A DNA stretch of 64,000 nt from Nemania diffusa (lineage: Eukaryota; Ascomycota; Sordariomycetes; Xylariales; Xylariaceae): NCBI GenBank assembly GCA_038501195.1, contig JBBPUQ010000006.1, positions 1,054,001 to 1,118,000 on the forward strand, given 5' to 3'. The position numbers and the translations under genes were made by a program. Positions within the stretch are counted from its first letter, which is position 1. Every line of letters starts with the position of its first letter. The notes beneath the pieces were generated by a model that saw nothing but the letters and a program-made list of their open reading frames with translations, was not told the origin of the DNA and ran no database searches. This document shows positions 44,431-59,119 of this stretch, piece after piece.

Positions 44431-44503
44431 AAACAAGTTAAATAAACAGCTTTTGACGTAATTTGTTTTAATTGATTGCAAAAAGCGTTTATTTAACTTG
44501 TTT
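44431..44503. repeat. Long hairpin at the boundary of the AT-rich block
   Basis: Left arm 44431-44454 (AAACAAGTTAAATAAACAGC, then TTTT) and right arm 44481-44503 are reverse complements except for one unpaired base, with a loop of about 26 bases. It may be the terminal or subterminal inverted repeat of a DNA element, or a fold-back remnant, and it marks the start of the AT-rich block. Confidence 0.65.
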
Positions 44504-46531
44504 AATTAAATCTGTTGTTTTAATTAAATAATTATTTGATTAAATAAATTAAATAAATTAGAAATATTAAGTGCATTAGTTAATTAAAGTTAAAACTTTT
44601 GCTAAAGTTTTCGTTTGTTTTAATTGCTATTTATAAGCTGTTTGAATTTTTTTATAGCTAGTGCTATAAATATTAAATAGCTTTTAAAGTGTTTATTTTA
44701 ATAAATAACTGTTGTAAAATCATTATAAGTTTATATTAACTAAATATTTTTTTATATTTAGTTGATATTATTAATATAAACAATATATTAATAATAAACT
44801 AATTTAATATAAAAAACTATTATTATTTAGTTTGCTATTATTGTAAAAAGTTACAATTTAGTTTTAAATAGTTAATTTTATTAAAAACTAAATAATAGTT
44901 TAATTTATTTTTATAAGCTTTTTTGTTATTGTTTAAATTAAATTTATTATAAACTTTATTTATAAATTTTTTAAAAATAAATTTAAAAGTAAATAAAGTA
45001 GCAACAGTAATTTTAAATGTAGTATTATTAGTATATTAGTTTTTTTAGTATATTTTAACTTGTTAATAGATTTTTTCTGTTTTTATAAAGTTTTTTTTTC
45101 GAAAGTTTTTTAGCTACATGTTTAAATAAAAAATAGCAGCTGCTTAATAAGCAAATATTTTTTTAAACAACTATTTGTATTTTTATAGCTTTTTATATAT
45201 TTATTAAAAACTAGTGTAAATTTTGTTTATATTAATAGTATTTAAAGTATATATATTAGCTTAATAATTAATAAAATAATGTTGCTTTTTATAAATACAA
45301 AAAGCTGTTATAGCTTTTAAGCTTTATTAAATAAAAATAAATTGTTAACAAAATAAATAATAGTGTAATAGGTATAATATTAGTAATAAGTTTAAAAACT
45401 AAATAATACTATATATTTTAAAAAAAAAACTAAAGTTGAAAAAACTAAAAAATAAATCTAACTTTTTTAATTAAATTAATATATTTATATAAATGCTTTT
45501 TTATTTATTATTTTTACTTTTTTATATTTATTATTTTATTTAATTTTTAATAAATTTATTATTTTTAATAAACAATAAAATCTATTTAGTTATTTTAGCT
45601 ATTTATTAGCTATATTATATATATTAATTATTTTTAAGATTTATTTATTTAAATATAAATATAATTTATAACAACTTTTTTTGTATAAAAAAAACTCAAC
45701 TTAAGTTTTTGCTGTAATAAATATTTAAACTATAAGTTTTTTATAAATTAACATTTTTAAATAATAAAAAAATATTTTCAATATATATAATTAGTTTATA
45801 TATAAAAGCTTTTAATTTTTGCTATTTTTCTATTATATTAATAGTTAATTTAATAAAATTATTAACTTTTATATAACGTTATATATATATTTAAGAATTT
45901 TTTTACTTTTTATATATATAATATTTTTTTTTTGTATTAGTTTTATTATTATTAAAATGTTTTTTTGCAAATGTTTTTTTTTATGCTATTTTTTTTTATT
46001 TTAATAATTTTATTAAAAAACTTTTTATATTAAAGTTTTAATTATAAAATTTTTATATATATATTAAAAAGTTTTTTAATATATTTATTAAATATTATTA
46101 ATTGTTATAATTTTATTTTTTTTAAGCTATTTTATAATAAAGTTTATTTAATTTAATATATAATAATAAAATTTTTTTAACTTTTTATTTTTTTTTGTTA
46201 TATTTAAAATTTATAACTTTTTTTTTTAAATATTTAAAATTTTGTTTTAAAAATAAATTTTTTAAATATTTATATAATTAATTTATATAAAACTATTAAG
46301 ATTTTTTTTAAAAGTTTAATAAATAAAATTTAAAAGTATTTTTTTTGTTATTATTAATAATTTTATAATATATTTTTATTATTAAATAGTTTAATTTATT
46401 ATTAAATTAATTTGTTTATTTATTTTTTTTTTATAAAATATATATTTAACTTTTTATTAAAAAATTTAAATTTTGTTAATATTTATTAGTTTAATTAATT
46501 ATTTTTTACTAAATTTAAAATATTTACTGTT
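44504..46531. other. T-rich decayed repeat sequence left of retrotransposon 1
   Basis: No coding capacity. The + strand is richer in T than in A, the opposite of the element that follows. Probably part of an older, oppositely oriented element into which retrotransposon 1 inserted. Confidence 0.45.
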
Positions 46532-46796
46532 TGTTAAAATAGCAGTATTAGTTGCAGTTAATATATATTTAGATTTTTTTTGTATAACTTGCTACTTGTT
46601 TATTAAGTAGTTAGTTATACTTTGTTATATATAACACTAGCGAGCTGTTAGCAAGCTTATATAACTTATATATATATGTTATATGTACAAAAATTCTTTT
46701 TTAAATATAAAAATAACAATAGTATTATATAATTATAATATTATATTCTGTTTTAGTTTTACTGTATATAATTGATTATATAAAGCTAAATCAACA
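46532..46796 (+). repeat. Left LTR of retrotransposon 1
   Basis: 265 bp. Retains more G and C than its right-hand partner (for example GCTACTTG and CACTAGCGAGCTGTTAGC). Sequence just after it (TTAATTAGTAGTTATA) resembles the start of element 2's internal region and should contain the primer-binding site. Confidence 0.75.
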
Positions 46797-46896
46797 TTAA
46801 TTAGTAGTTATATTAGCTTTTTTTACTTAATAATAATATACTACAAATTAGCAAAATTTAAAAACGAAAGCTAACTAAAATAACTTTTAAATTTTA

Positions 46897-47181
46897 ATTG
46901 TATAAATATACTTTTTTTAATTTAGCAAAAAATGTTTACTTTTATATTGTGCTTTAAGTTTATTTTTATATATGTATACTTTTTTTTACTTAGTAAAAAA
47001 TGCACGTATTATTATATATAAAAAAAAATCAAGTTTTTTATTGTATAAACGTACTTTTTTTAATTTAGCAAAAAATGTTTTTGTATAAAAAAAACAATAG
47101 CAAACAATATTGCTATTTAAAAAATTTCTGCTATTTGTATTCAATTGTACAAACATACTTTTTTTTATTTAGCAAAAAATG
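46897..47181 (+). repeat. Four imperfect 38-bp repeats in the leader of retrotransposon 1
   Basis: Copies at 46897-46934, about 46971-47002, 47040-47077 and 47144-47181. Each runs from ATTGTAYAAAYRTACTTTTT to TTAGCAAAAAATG. They are spaced 60-110 bases apart just inside the left LTR. Copy 2 is the most altered (TTAGTAAAAAATG). They may be leader or packaging-region repeats of the ancestral element. Confidence 0.6.
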
Positions 47182-50100
47182 TATATATAAAAGTAAACAA
47201 ATAATCTGCATTTTTTATTTAAATAATTCTGTTGTATATACAAGCTAAAACAACAACTTTTAAATATAATAATGTTTTAATAGCTTTAATAAAAAGCTAA
47301 ATAAAAAGCTACTTTTATATATAACTTTTTATACAATAAACTTGCTAAATATTTTAGTACTAATATTATAACTATATAAAAATATATTATTAAAAAATAC
47401 TAAAACAAATTTATCGATATTTTTACTGCTATAAAAAAACATTTTTTTATTTACTTTATATACTAAATAGTAAAATATAAATATTTAAAATATACTAGTT
47501 AAAATTTTTTAAAAACATATAAAAAAAATTTTAAAAATTAAATATAATATTAGTTTAACTAAACTAGTTATACGTTATATTATAACTTAGTTAACATTTT
47601 AAAAATAAAAAGAATTGTTTTTATAGCATTAAAAAATTATATAAATAAAAACAAAACAGTACAATTTGCTAAAATTTTATAAAGTTATTATATTTTATAG
47701 CAATTTAAATATTTAAAAAAATTATTAATTTTATAAACATAGTTTAAAACTTTTGTATAATTATTTTTTATAGAAACTAAAACGTTAACAATATATATTT
47801 TTAAAACAACAACTTTTTTTTTTATTGTTTATTTAATACTTTTTGCTAAACAACTTTTAATTTAACTAAAAATTGTACAAACAAAAAAAACTTTATAAAA
47901 TATTTACTTCTAAGTTTTATAACTAATTATACAACTTATTATTAAAAAATAGCTATATAAACTATATAAATTATTAACTTTTTAAATAAATTATTAATTT
48001 AACTTTTTATTTATTTATAAATACTTTGTTTGTTATATTTTTTTAGTTATTTTTACTTTGTATTTAAACTATTATATAATTTTAAATTTAATACTTTTAA
48101 ATATTTATTTAAACTTACTATTTACAAAAATTGTATAAAACAGAATTATTTTACTAAAAAAGTATGTAATATTTTAAAAAACTTAAAAAAAAAAACACAA
48201 TTATTTTAGCAAACTATACAACTTTTTATATAACAAAGCTAAATTATTTATTAATATTTATAAATAATTAAACATTTTAAACAATTAATATTATATAGTA
48301 TTTTTTTATATTTTAAAAAGTTATATAAAAAACTTTTTTATATATAATATTAAATTAAATAAAATTTAGTATAAAATATATTATATAATAAATATACATT
48401 TTAATATAAATATAAATTATAGTTAATATTAAACTAATTAAACTATTATTACTTTTATATAAATAAAACAAAAAAACTTTAAAAAAGCTTTATATAAAAT
48501 ATTAAAACTAATAATTAATAAACTGTTAAAAATTTAACGAGTTTTAAATACTAGCTACTAAAACAAAGTTCAATTAAATATAACTGTTATATAAATATAT
48601 TATAAAGTATTTAAATTAATAATAGCTTTAATATTTTAAAAGCTAATTTGTAAAATGTTTTTTATAAACTTTTATATATACTTTTGTATTTTAAACAATA
48701 ATTAAATAGCTGTTTTATAAAATATTTATTTAACAAATAAAAAATACAATTTTAATTGTACAAAAAACTAAAAATTTAACAAGCGTTAAAAAAGTTTATA
48801 AATTAAATATAACTAAAATAATTATACAAAAAAAAAGTGCTTTATATATAATAAAAAAAGTTGTTAATTTATTAATTACATTTTATAAAAACGCTTTTAT
48901 ACTAAAAACTAATATTTTAATTTATATAAAATAATTTATAACGAATTACTTATTTTAAACAAGTTTTTTTAATATTTAACAATAACTAAAAATTATTTAA
49001 ATTTAAACGAAAAAAAATCTAACAATAATATTAAATCTATTAAAAAAACAATATAATTTTTAATAAACAATGTTTACTTTTATTATATAATTAACAAAAA
49101 TATTTAGTTATATAACAAAACTATACTAGTTAACTAGTTTATTTTTAGTTTTTAATATTATATAAAATATTAAAAAAAATTATAAAATATAAAAGCTTTT
49201 AACTATTTTACAGTAAAAAAAGTACAACTAAAAGTTTATTTAAAACTAAATTTTTGTACAAAAATAAACTAAAGCTTTAAAAATATATATATTAAATTTA
49301 ATACAAATAATACTATTACATTTATAAGTACTATACAAATAAAAAATATATTAAGTATTACTATATATTATATTTTAAATATTTTAACTTTATTTTTATT
49401 TTTGTTAAAAAATGCTAATAAAATAAACGTATATTTTAATAATATTAAAAATATTATTATATAAAAAAATAAAAATATAATTTTTGTTGTTTATAAATAA
49501 AAACATTTGTTTTTTAATATTAGCTTATATAAAACTAATATATATTTTATTAAAACTAAATTATATTAACTATACTGTTAATTTAAACACTTTTATACAA
49601 AAAAATTATACAAAATATTAACTTAAACTAGTTATAATATTAATCAATTTATTTTAAAAAAAATCTAAAAATTCTGTTATTATTGCTAATTATATAACTA
49701 AGTTTTAAAACAGTTTAAATTTATAATTAAAAACAATTGCAATTTTAATTATAAAATAATAATTAATATTATATAAATAAGTAGTAAACAAATATTATAT
49801 GTAATTAATATAGCAATATTGTTTTAAATTATAACATTTTTTTATATAATAAATATAAAAAATATATAAAAAGTACTTTGCAAATGTTAAATTAATATAT
49901 ATTAAAGCTTTTTAAACTATATTATATATAATTTAAATATAAATTTTTTGTTTAAAAAGTTTTAAAACTAAATTAAAATTGTAAACGTTATATATTAAAA
50001 AATGTTTGTAAAAACTTATTAAACTGTTAATAAAATTGAACAAATATATAAATTTTTTTATTATATATATAATATTTTAAAAAATAAAATAAGTTATTAT

Positions 50101-52323
50101 ATAAAAAATAAAAAATTTTTACAAATAATAGTAAAAGCTTTAAATAATATTATAAAATTTAACAGTTTTATATTAATACTATTTATTTTTAATGTTTATT
50201 TATAAATTAATTAAAATTTTTTTTTATTTTTTAATATTGTATAAAAAACAGAAACTATTAAAAAAGCTATAAAAATACTTTAAAAAAAATAAACTAAAAT
50301 TAAAATTAATTGTATAATTAACTAATAAAACAGTTTTATTTTATATAAAATATTTATATTATTATTAAAAAATAAAATATTTATATAACAAAAAAAATAA
50401 AACTAAAATAAACTATATAAAATATAAGCTGTTAAAAAGTTTAATGTTATTATTAATACAATTAATAAATTTATAAAATTTTAATATATATAAATTAAGC
50501 TTTATTATTATATAACAAAAAACAAAAAATAAAACAACAAAAATAATATATTATTTATTTTAATAAATATTATATAAAAAAAAAAAAACTAATTTAAAAA
50601 ATTAATATAGTTTTTAACTTTTTTTATATAACTAAATTTTACGTTTTTTAGCTAAAAAAAAAAAATAAACTACAAATTAATTATTAAGCTATAAATAAAT
50701 AACATTATTAATATATTTAAACTTTTTTTCAAAAAGTTTAATACAATAAAAATTAATAAACTATTTGTACAAAAAGTATTTAAATTTGTAAAATATAATT
50801 TTAACAAATATTGCAGTATTTAAATTTTTAAATTAAAGTTTATACAAAAAGTTAAAAATAAAATTATTTAATTATATAAAAAGTTTTAATTAATTATATA
50901 AAAGTATAATAATTTAAAAAAAAATACTATATTTATATAATTGTTAATAATTTAGTAAATAAATTAACAATTAATTTTAGTTTTAAAACTTATGTTAATT
51001 TAAAACTATAACATAGTATATAAACTATAAAACATTATATAAATATATATATAATTAATTAATAAGCTTGTACAAAAAATCTATATATATTTATTTGTTA
51101 AATTTAAAAGTAAATATTTCAAAAAAACTATATTATAAATTATATAACTACTATATAAACTAATTAAATTAAACTTATATTAATTTAAAATATATTATAA
51201 ATATTACTGTTAAAAATTTAAAATAACTGTTTTTTTATATAATTTTTATTTACTAGTTACTAATAGTAGTTTTAAAAAATTTAATATTATTAAATTATAA
51301 ATAAACAATATTTTTAGTTTTATAACTTTAAAATTTTTAATTAAAAAAAAAGCTAAGTTTTATATAGTAAAATTTAAAACTAAATTTAAATAAATTTTAA
51401 ACAAAAACAATTTAATTAAGTTTAACAATATTTAAGTTATATTTATAAATAAATATATTATATTAATTTAAAAAAGTTAAATTATATAATTAGTTAAAAT
51501 TAACTTTTATATAAAAAATTTTATATAGTAATATATTTTTTAATATGTTTAAAATATATATATAAATAATATTTATTAATTAAAAGTTTTATATAATTTA
51601 TTTATTACTGCTTAAATTATTAACTTTTAAAAAGCTAATATAATTATTTTAAATAAACAAATCAAATAACAAATTAATAACTATAACTATAAATTAATGT
51701 TTATATTTTTTGATTTATATTATATAAAGCTTTTTATTTTTATAAATAGTTTATTTGCAAATAATACAAATATAATGTTATAAATTGGATTTTTAATTAT
51801 ATTAGCTATAAAAATTTATACAAAAAATAATACTGATTTAAAATTTGAAATTTTTAATAACATTATTTATTAAAATTCAAACAAATATAAACAAATAATT
51901 AAAAATATATTAGCTAATAAATTATATAAAATAGTTAATAAATTTAATAATATAATTGCTTTTTATATAACTTTTTAAAAAATTTTAAAAATGTTAAATA
52001 TATTGCAAATTTTAGCAATTTTATGTTTTAATTTGAAGTTATTATACAACTGTTTAATTAAATTTAATACAATATAAAAAAAACAACTTATAATTAATAT
52101 TATATTGCTATAAAAATTGTATAAAAAAAAAAAATCTTTAAAATATGCTAAATTAACAAAAAAAATAACTTAGCTAATACATTAACAAAAAAAATATTAA
52201 ACTAAATATTAAAAACACTAGTTTTAACTAATAAGTTATATATATAAATAAAAGTATATATAAAAAAAAATTAAAAAATATATATATATAAAAAAAACTG
52301 CAATTAAAAAAAAATTTTACAAT

Positions 52324-52588
52324 TATTAAAATAGTAGTATTAGTTATAATTAATATATATTTAAATTTTTTTTATACAATTTATTATTTATTTATTAAAT
52401 AGTTAACTATATTTTATTATATGTAATATTAACAAACTATTAGCAAACTTATACAACTTATATATATATGTTATATATACAAAGATTTTTTTTTAAATAT
52501 AAAAACAACAATAGTATTATATAATTACAGTATTATATTTTGTTTTAGCTTTACTATATATAATTGATTATATAAAGCTAAATTAACA
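52324..52588 (+). repeat. Right LTR of retrotransposon 1
   Basis: 265 bp, same length as the left LTR and alignable end to end by eye. Differences are nearly all transitions: left ACTAGCGAGCTG against right ATTAACAAACTA. Ends TAAATTAACA. Confidence 0.75.
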
Positions 52589-53516
52589 GTTTTATTACTG
52601 CTATATATTTATATATTTTAGTTATAAAGTTTTATATTTTTTTATAATTTAACTTTTTTTTTATTAGTTTAAATATTAACTTTTTTGTTTTAATTTTTTA
52701 ATTAAATGTTATTTTTATAATTTAATTAATTAATATTTTATATAAAAACAAGTTTTTTAATAATTTATATAATAATAATGTTTATATTATATTTAATATT
52801 AATAATATTTTAAATTAGTTTTTTTAAAAATAATTAATAAAAAGCTATAATTTTTAATTTATTTATTAATATATAATTTTTATTTATTTAATAGTTTGTT
52901 TATAACTAGTAAAAAAAAAATTTAGCTTTATTTTATAAATTTAAAATAGTTTATTTATAAATTTAACTATAAATTAAAAACTATAGTTATTAATAAAATT
53001 TTTTAATTAATTATATATTTAATATAACTTATTATAATATATTTTTATAATTTATTTTATAGTTATTATATTTTTATAAATTATAATTTATATAAACTTA
53101 AATAGTTTATTAATTATATAAAAAATTATATTGTTTTTATTATTATTAAAAAAAAAATACTTAAAATTTATTATTATATATTGTTATATATACTTTAATA
53201 TTTTTAAAAACTTCAACTTTTTTAATGTTTTATTTTTTAAAATTTTAATTGCTTTATATAAATAGTTTATTATATATTAGTTTATTTTTTTATAAATTTT
53301 AAATTATTAATATTTTTAAATTATTAAAGCTTTTATTTTATTTTTTTTTAAATATATAATAATTAATTAAATATATATTTTTTTAATTAATTTAATATAT
53401 AAATAGTTAATATTTAATATTATTAAATACTTTTTATATAATATTAAATTATTTAATATTATTTAATTTAAATTTTAATTAATATAAGCTTTTTTTTTAT
53501 ATTTAATTAAATTTTT
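52589..53516. other. T-rich spacer between the two retrotransposons
   Basis: About 0.9 kb of decayed T-rich sequence with no coding capacity, similar in character to the stretches left of element 1 and right of element 2. It is probably a piece of the same older host element. Confidence 0.4.
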
Positions 53517-53824
53517 TGTTGAACTAATAACTTGATAAGACCTATATGTACGCACTTGGTGCATATAACTAGGACCTGGACCAGGACTTTTATTAAGTAA
53601 CTGAATAGATAAAAAATACAGAAACCTACTGGGATCCACAGGACCTACAGGTTCTACGCACATATATATATAAATAACCTATGTATAACCCTTTTAGTTG
53701 TACTTCCTTTTATAGAATATATATATAAATTAATATAAAACTTTAGGACCTAAAAACAGACTTTAAACCCCACAAATTACTCTGAATCTTTTTATATATA
53801 TATATACAAAAAGTTTTATTAATA
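53517..53824 (+). repeat. Left LTR of retrotransposon 2 (little mutated)
   Basis: 308 bp with far more G/C than anything else in the block: by hand count, 23 of 60 in row 53521-53580. Includes GGACCTGGACCAGGACTT and GGGATCCACAGGACC. Its ending CTAATA is the RIP product of CTAACA. Confidence 0.8.
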
Positions 53825-56800
53825 CTAATTAGTAATTATAAAACATAATTACAAATTAGCAAAGTAAAAAAGCAAAAACTAGCTATTGTTAAAAGTAGCT
53901 TTTATGCTTTATTTTTTTTCTTTTTGTATAAAAAATGGACTACTATTTATATTAATTAGCTAAAAATATATTGAATTAACTATTAAACAAAAAAAACTTA
54001 ACTATTGTAAAATTAAAATTAGTTTTATATAATAGTTTAGTTATTTTTATATAAAAATTAACAAAACTATAAGCTATTTTATATATTTACTTTTTTAACT
54101 ACTTTATTTACTTTATTTTTTTTATTTTATTACTTTTTACAACTATGTTAATATTTGTAATAAAAGCAACTACAGCAGCTATAGCTGCAGTAACTAAACA
54201 AACTTAAAACAATAAATTAATAGCTTTATATAATAAAAATAAATTTATATATAAAAATATAGCTAAAAACAGCAATATTTAAATAAAAATTTAAAAAAAG
54301 CAAACTAATTTTAAATATTAAAATATAACTATTAACTTTAATTAATTTGCTAAACTTTTATAATTAACAACATATTTTGTAAAATATTTATAAAACTATA
54401 TACAATTAAAAATTGAAAGCAAATAATTTATATAAATATTTATAATAAATTTTAACAACTAAACAAAACTAATATTAATAAATACTAGTTATATATTTTA
54501 AAAAAAATTTATTATTATTATTAAAAACAATAAAAACATTAAAATATATAAAAAATCGCTTAAAAACAAGTTTTTGTATATTATTAAAAAATATATAAAT
54601 AAAAACAATAAAAACTTAAATAATAATATATTTATATAAATAGTTCTAATATTTATATTAACAAATATATTAAAACTTTTAGTTATATAAACAAACTATT
54701 TAGTATTATAACTAGTTATATTAAAACTAATAATATTAGTATATACTTTAGTATTTAATACAAATAACTAAATATTTATTTTTTTCATATAAACAAAAAC
54801 TTAAAAACTTATACTTATTTTTAAAATTTTTATTATATATTTTATATTTTTACTTATATATAAAAATCGATTGTACAAACTTTTTTTTATTTGAATTATT
54901 TACAATAGTTTAATTAAAACAGTTTAATTTACTATATTTATTAAAATATAACGATTTAATTAGAACTATAATAATAAGCTATATAATATATTGTATAATA
55001 AAGCTTAAATTTTTATTTCGATATATTATCGACTTAAAATTACTAAAAAACAATACTATGCAATATTTTTTTCTGTACTAAAAAAAAAAGCTAAACAGTA
55101 TTATTTTAACTATATTAGTTCAATATATAAATAAAACAAAATTTATATAATATTTAACAATTATTTTAATATAACAGTTAATTATAGTTAATATTAAATT
55201 GATTAAACTATTATTACTTTTATACAAATAAAATAAAACAATTTAATAAAAACAATGTTTGAAGTATTAAAAACTATAATTAATAAGTTTTAATTTATAT
55301 AATATACTTTAAAATTTAATTATTATAAAAAAATATTATTTTATATAATAGTTATATAAATATATTTTAATATATTTAAACTTAAATTTGTTTTAATTAA
55401 TTAAAAACTTATATATAAAGCTTTATTTTTTAACTTATAAACAATATTATAAGTTTTTTTTAATTGAAAAATAAACTATTATTATATAACAAATATTTAT
55501 TTTATTAATAAACAATATAATATTAAGTATTTAAAACAATTGTATAATTATAGCTTTAAAAAGAATTTTTGTTAAAAACTACAGTAATTGTATAATAAAA
55601 ATAATAAAAATAACAAAAAGTGCTTTATTTATAAAAAGCTTAGTTATTAGTTTATTAATTATAGCTAATAAAAAAAATCGAAAGTAAAAAAGCAATATTT
55701 TGCTATATATAATATTTTAAAGTAAAAAGCTTTATTGTATAAAAAGTATAATATATTTATATTAAACTACAAAAATAATAAAAACTTTTTATATAATAAT
55801 AAATTTAATAACGATTTAAATTCTAAAACTAAAAATAAAACGGTTTAATTTTTAATAAATTTGATATATTTTTATTATATAATAAAAAAAAATATATATA
55901 TTTAAAACTAAATATTAATATTAAATAATTTTTACTTAAATAATTAATATAATATAAAATATTAAAATATTTTATAAAATATTAATATAACTAAAGTTTT
56001 AACTATTAAAAAAGCTTAAGTTAAAGCTTTTATATAAAAGAACTTTTTTGTATAAATAAACTAAACTTTAAACAGTATAACAATTTAATTTAGTAGTATT
56101 AAAAGTTTTGAAGCTATAAGTATTATAATAATTTTAATATTAATTAAACCGATTAAATTTTATATTTTAAATATATCAACTTTGTTTTTACTGTTGCTAT
56201 AAAATATAAATCGATTATATATTTATTTTAATAATATATAAAACATAATTATATAACAAAATAGTACAATAGTATTAATTGTATAAAAATAAAAACATTT
56301 GTTTTTTAATGTTAGCTAATTAAAAACTACAAGTTATTTTATAAAACAAAAGTTTTAAAAGTTATATTGTTAATTTAAATATTTTTGTACAAAAAGACTT
56401 ATAAAATTATTATAAAAAACTAAATATAATAATATTAATGTTTTAATATTTCGAAAAATTAAAAAGTTTTGTTACTATTGTTAATTATATAATTAAGCTT
56501 TAAAAAGATTTAAATTTTTGCTAAAAAATAAATGTAATTTTAATTACAAAATTGTTATTAATGTTGTATAAATTAACAAATAATTAACTTTATATATAAT
56601 CGATATAAATATTTCGTTTTAAGCAGCTAAATTTTTAAAGTTTTTAAATATATATAATATTTAAAACATATTATATTAATATTAAATTTTAGTATATTAA
56701 AAGCTGTTTAATTATATTATATATAATTTTAATACAAATTTTTTGTTTGAAAAATTTTGTAATAATATACAACTAGTTGGAGCTTTATATAAAAAAATGC

Positions 56801-59119
56801 TTATTAAAACATACTAAGCTGTTAAAAAAGTTGAACAAGTATATATATTACTTCGTTATATATTCGATATTTTATACAAAAAAATCAGTTATTATATAAA
56901 TAAAAAAACAATATTACAAATAGTTATAAAAGTTTTAAATAATATAACTAAATCAAATAGTTTTATATTTATTTTGTTAATTTTTAAAGCTTATTTTAAA
57001 ATTAATAGCAATTTATTTTTTTTACTAAAAATTATTTAAAAAATAAAAGCTATATAAAAAGCTATAAAAATATTAAAAAGTATTTATATAAAAGTTAATA
57101 TTAACTAAGCTATATAAACTAAAAACAAATTAATATTATTATATAAAGTATTTTTTTTATTTTTTTAAAATAAAGTTATAGTATAAAAAAAGTATAAAAA
57201 TTAAATAAAACTATATAAAATTTTTACAATTAAAAATTATAATATTATAGTTAATATAATAAACAAACTAATTAAATTCTGTTATATATAAGTTAAATTA
57301 TATTATTAATAAAAAGCTATATTTAATTTATTATATAAAAAAAATAACTTTTTGTACAATTTTTATTAAGCTGTTAAATAGCTGCAACTTTAATATAAAA
57401 ACAAACTAAAAAAGTTATTTGTATTTATTAACAATTAATACTTTGTACTAAAAAAAATTAATAACTATATTTTAATTATATAATTAAAACAAAATAATAT
57501 AATTATTATATTTAATATATTTTTTAAATAATTAAATATAGCTAAAATAAATATATTAGCAATTTAAAATATATTTTAGTTTATATAATATAACTTAAAC
57601 TAATATAATTAAATAAGAATTTTTTGAATTAAGCTTATACAAAAAATCAAAAATAAAACAACTAAATTATACAAAAAGTTTAAATTAATTGTATAAAGTT
57701 ATAAAAATAATAACAAAATTTAAATTTTTATATAAATATTAATAATTTAATATATAAATTAATAATTTATTATAACTTTAAAACTATTGTTAATTTAAAA
57801 CTATAGTATATATATAAAACTATAAAACATTTTTTAAATATATATATAGTTATATAATAAATTAAACTAAAAAATTTATATTTACTTATTAAAAAAACTA
57901 AAAAATAAATATTTAATAAATATTATATTTTAAATTATACAACTATTATATAAATTAATTAAATTAAAACTATATTAATATAAAATTTATTATAAATATT
58001 ATTGTTAAAAATTAAATATAAAAATATTTATATATAATTTATATTTGTTATATATTAAAAAAAAATCCGACAAATTTATAATTATAAAATTTTAAACAAA
58101 TAATACTTTCAATATTATATTTAAAAAGTTTTTGTATAAAAAAAAAACTAAGCTATTATTTTATATAAAACTAAAAATAAAATTAACACTTAAACATTTT
58201 GTTAAATTTAACAAAAGTAAAATTTAAATAAATAAACAAAATTTTATTTTTATTTAATAAAAATAAACTAAGCAATTATATATTATTAACTTTTGTATAA
58301 AAAATTATTTTTAATAATATATTATTTAATAAGCTTAAAAAACATATATTGTATTAATATATTAACTAAAAACATTGTACAACTTATTAATTATTATATA
58401 AGTTTAAAAGCTGTTAAAAAATAATGTTAAAATATTAAATATATAAATATAATAATAAATCAACAATATATAACAAAAACTATACTATATACTTTTAAAT
58501 TTTAATTATACAAAAATTTTTATTTTTATTAATAAAATATTTATAAACAACAAAAATTTAAGTTTTTAAATTAAATTTATAATTGTATTAGCTAATAAAA
58601 GCTGTATAAAAAATACTTTTACAATCGAAAATAATATTATTTATTAAAATTTAATTAAATATAAACAAATTATATATAATATATTAATAAATAAATTATA
58701 TAATATAATTAATAAATTTAACTATACTATTATATTTAGTATAACTTTTTAAAAAATTATTTATACAATAAAATTATTAATTATATTACTAGTTATATAT
58801 ACTGATTTTAAGTTTTTGTACAAATATTTAATTAAATTAAAAACTATATAAAAAAAGCAACTTATAATTAACATTATATTATTTCGAAAAATATACAAAA
58901 ATCGCAAAATTATAAAAATATATTAAATCAATAGTAAAAATAACTTAATAAACGCTTGTATAAAAAAAGCATTTAATTAAATATTAAAAAAGCTAGTTAG
59001 TACAAATAAGCTAGTTATATAAATAAAAACATATATAAATCAGTTAAACAGTAAAAAAAATAACAAAAAATTAGTTAATATTAAAACTGGAGTTATTATA
59101 CAAAAGAAAAAATTTTTAG

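Larger units (their letters stand above)
46532..52588 (+). mobile_element. Decayed LTR retrotransposon 1 (6057 bp)
   Basis: Delimited by two 265-bp direct repeats (46532-46796 and 52324-52588). The left LTR starts TGTTAAAATAGCAG and ends CTAAATCAACA, giving TG..CA ends and TGTT/AACA inverted tips; the right copy starts TATTAAAA, the RIP product of TGTTAAAA. The internal 5.5 kb is A-rich on the + strand and ends in an A-tract before the right LTR, which suggests + orientation. No open reading frame survives. Internal sequence near 48400-48520 and 49900-49970 matches element 2. Superfamily (Gypsy or Copia) cannot be decided. No convincing target-site duplication is visible: flanks are CTGTT and GTTTT. 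Confidence 0.75.

Noticed and set aside
53475..53663. A 62-codon frame on the minus strand inside the AT-rich block
   Set aside because: It lies within the less mutated left LTR of element 2. It is open only because that LTR keeps some G/C, and it has no domain.
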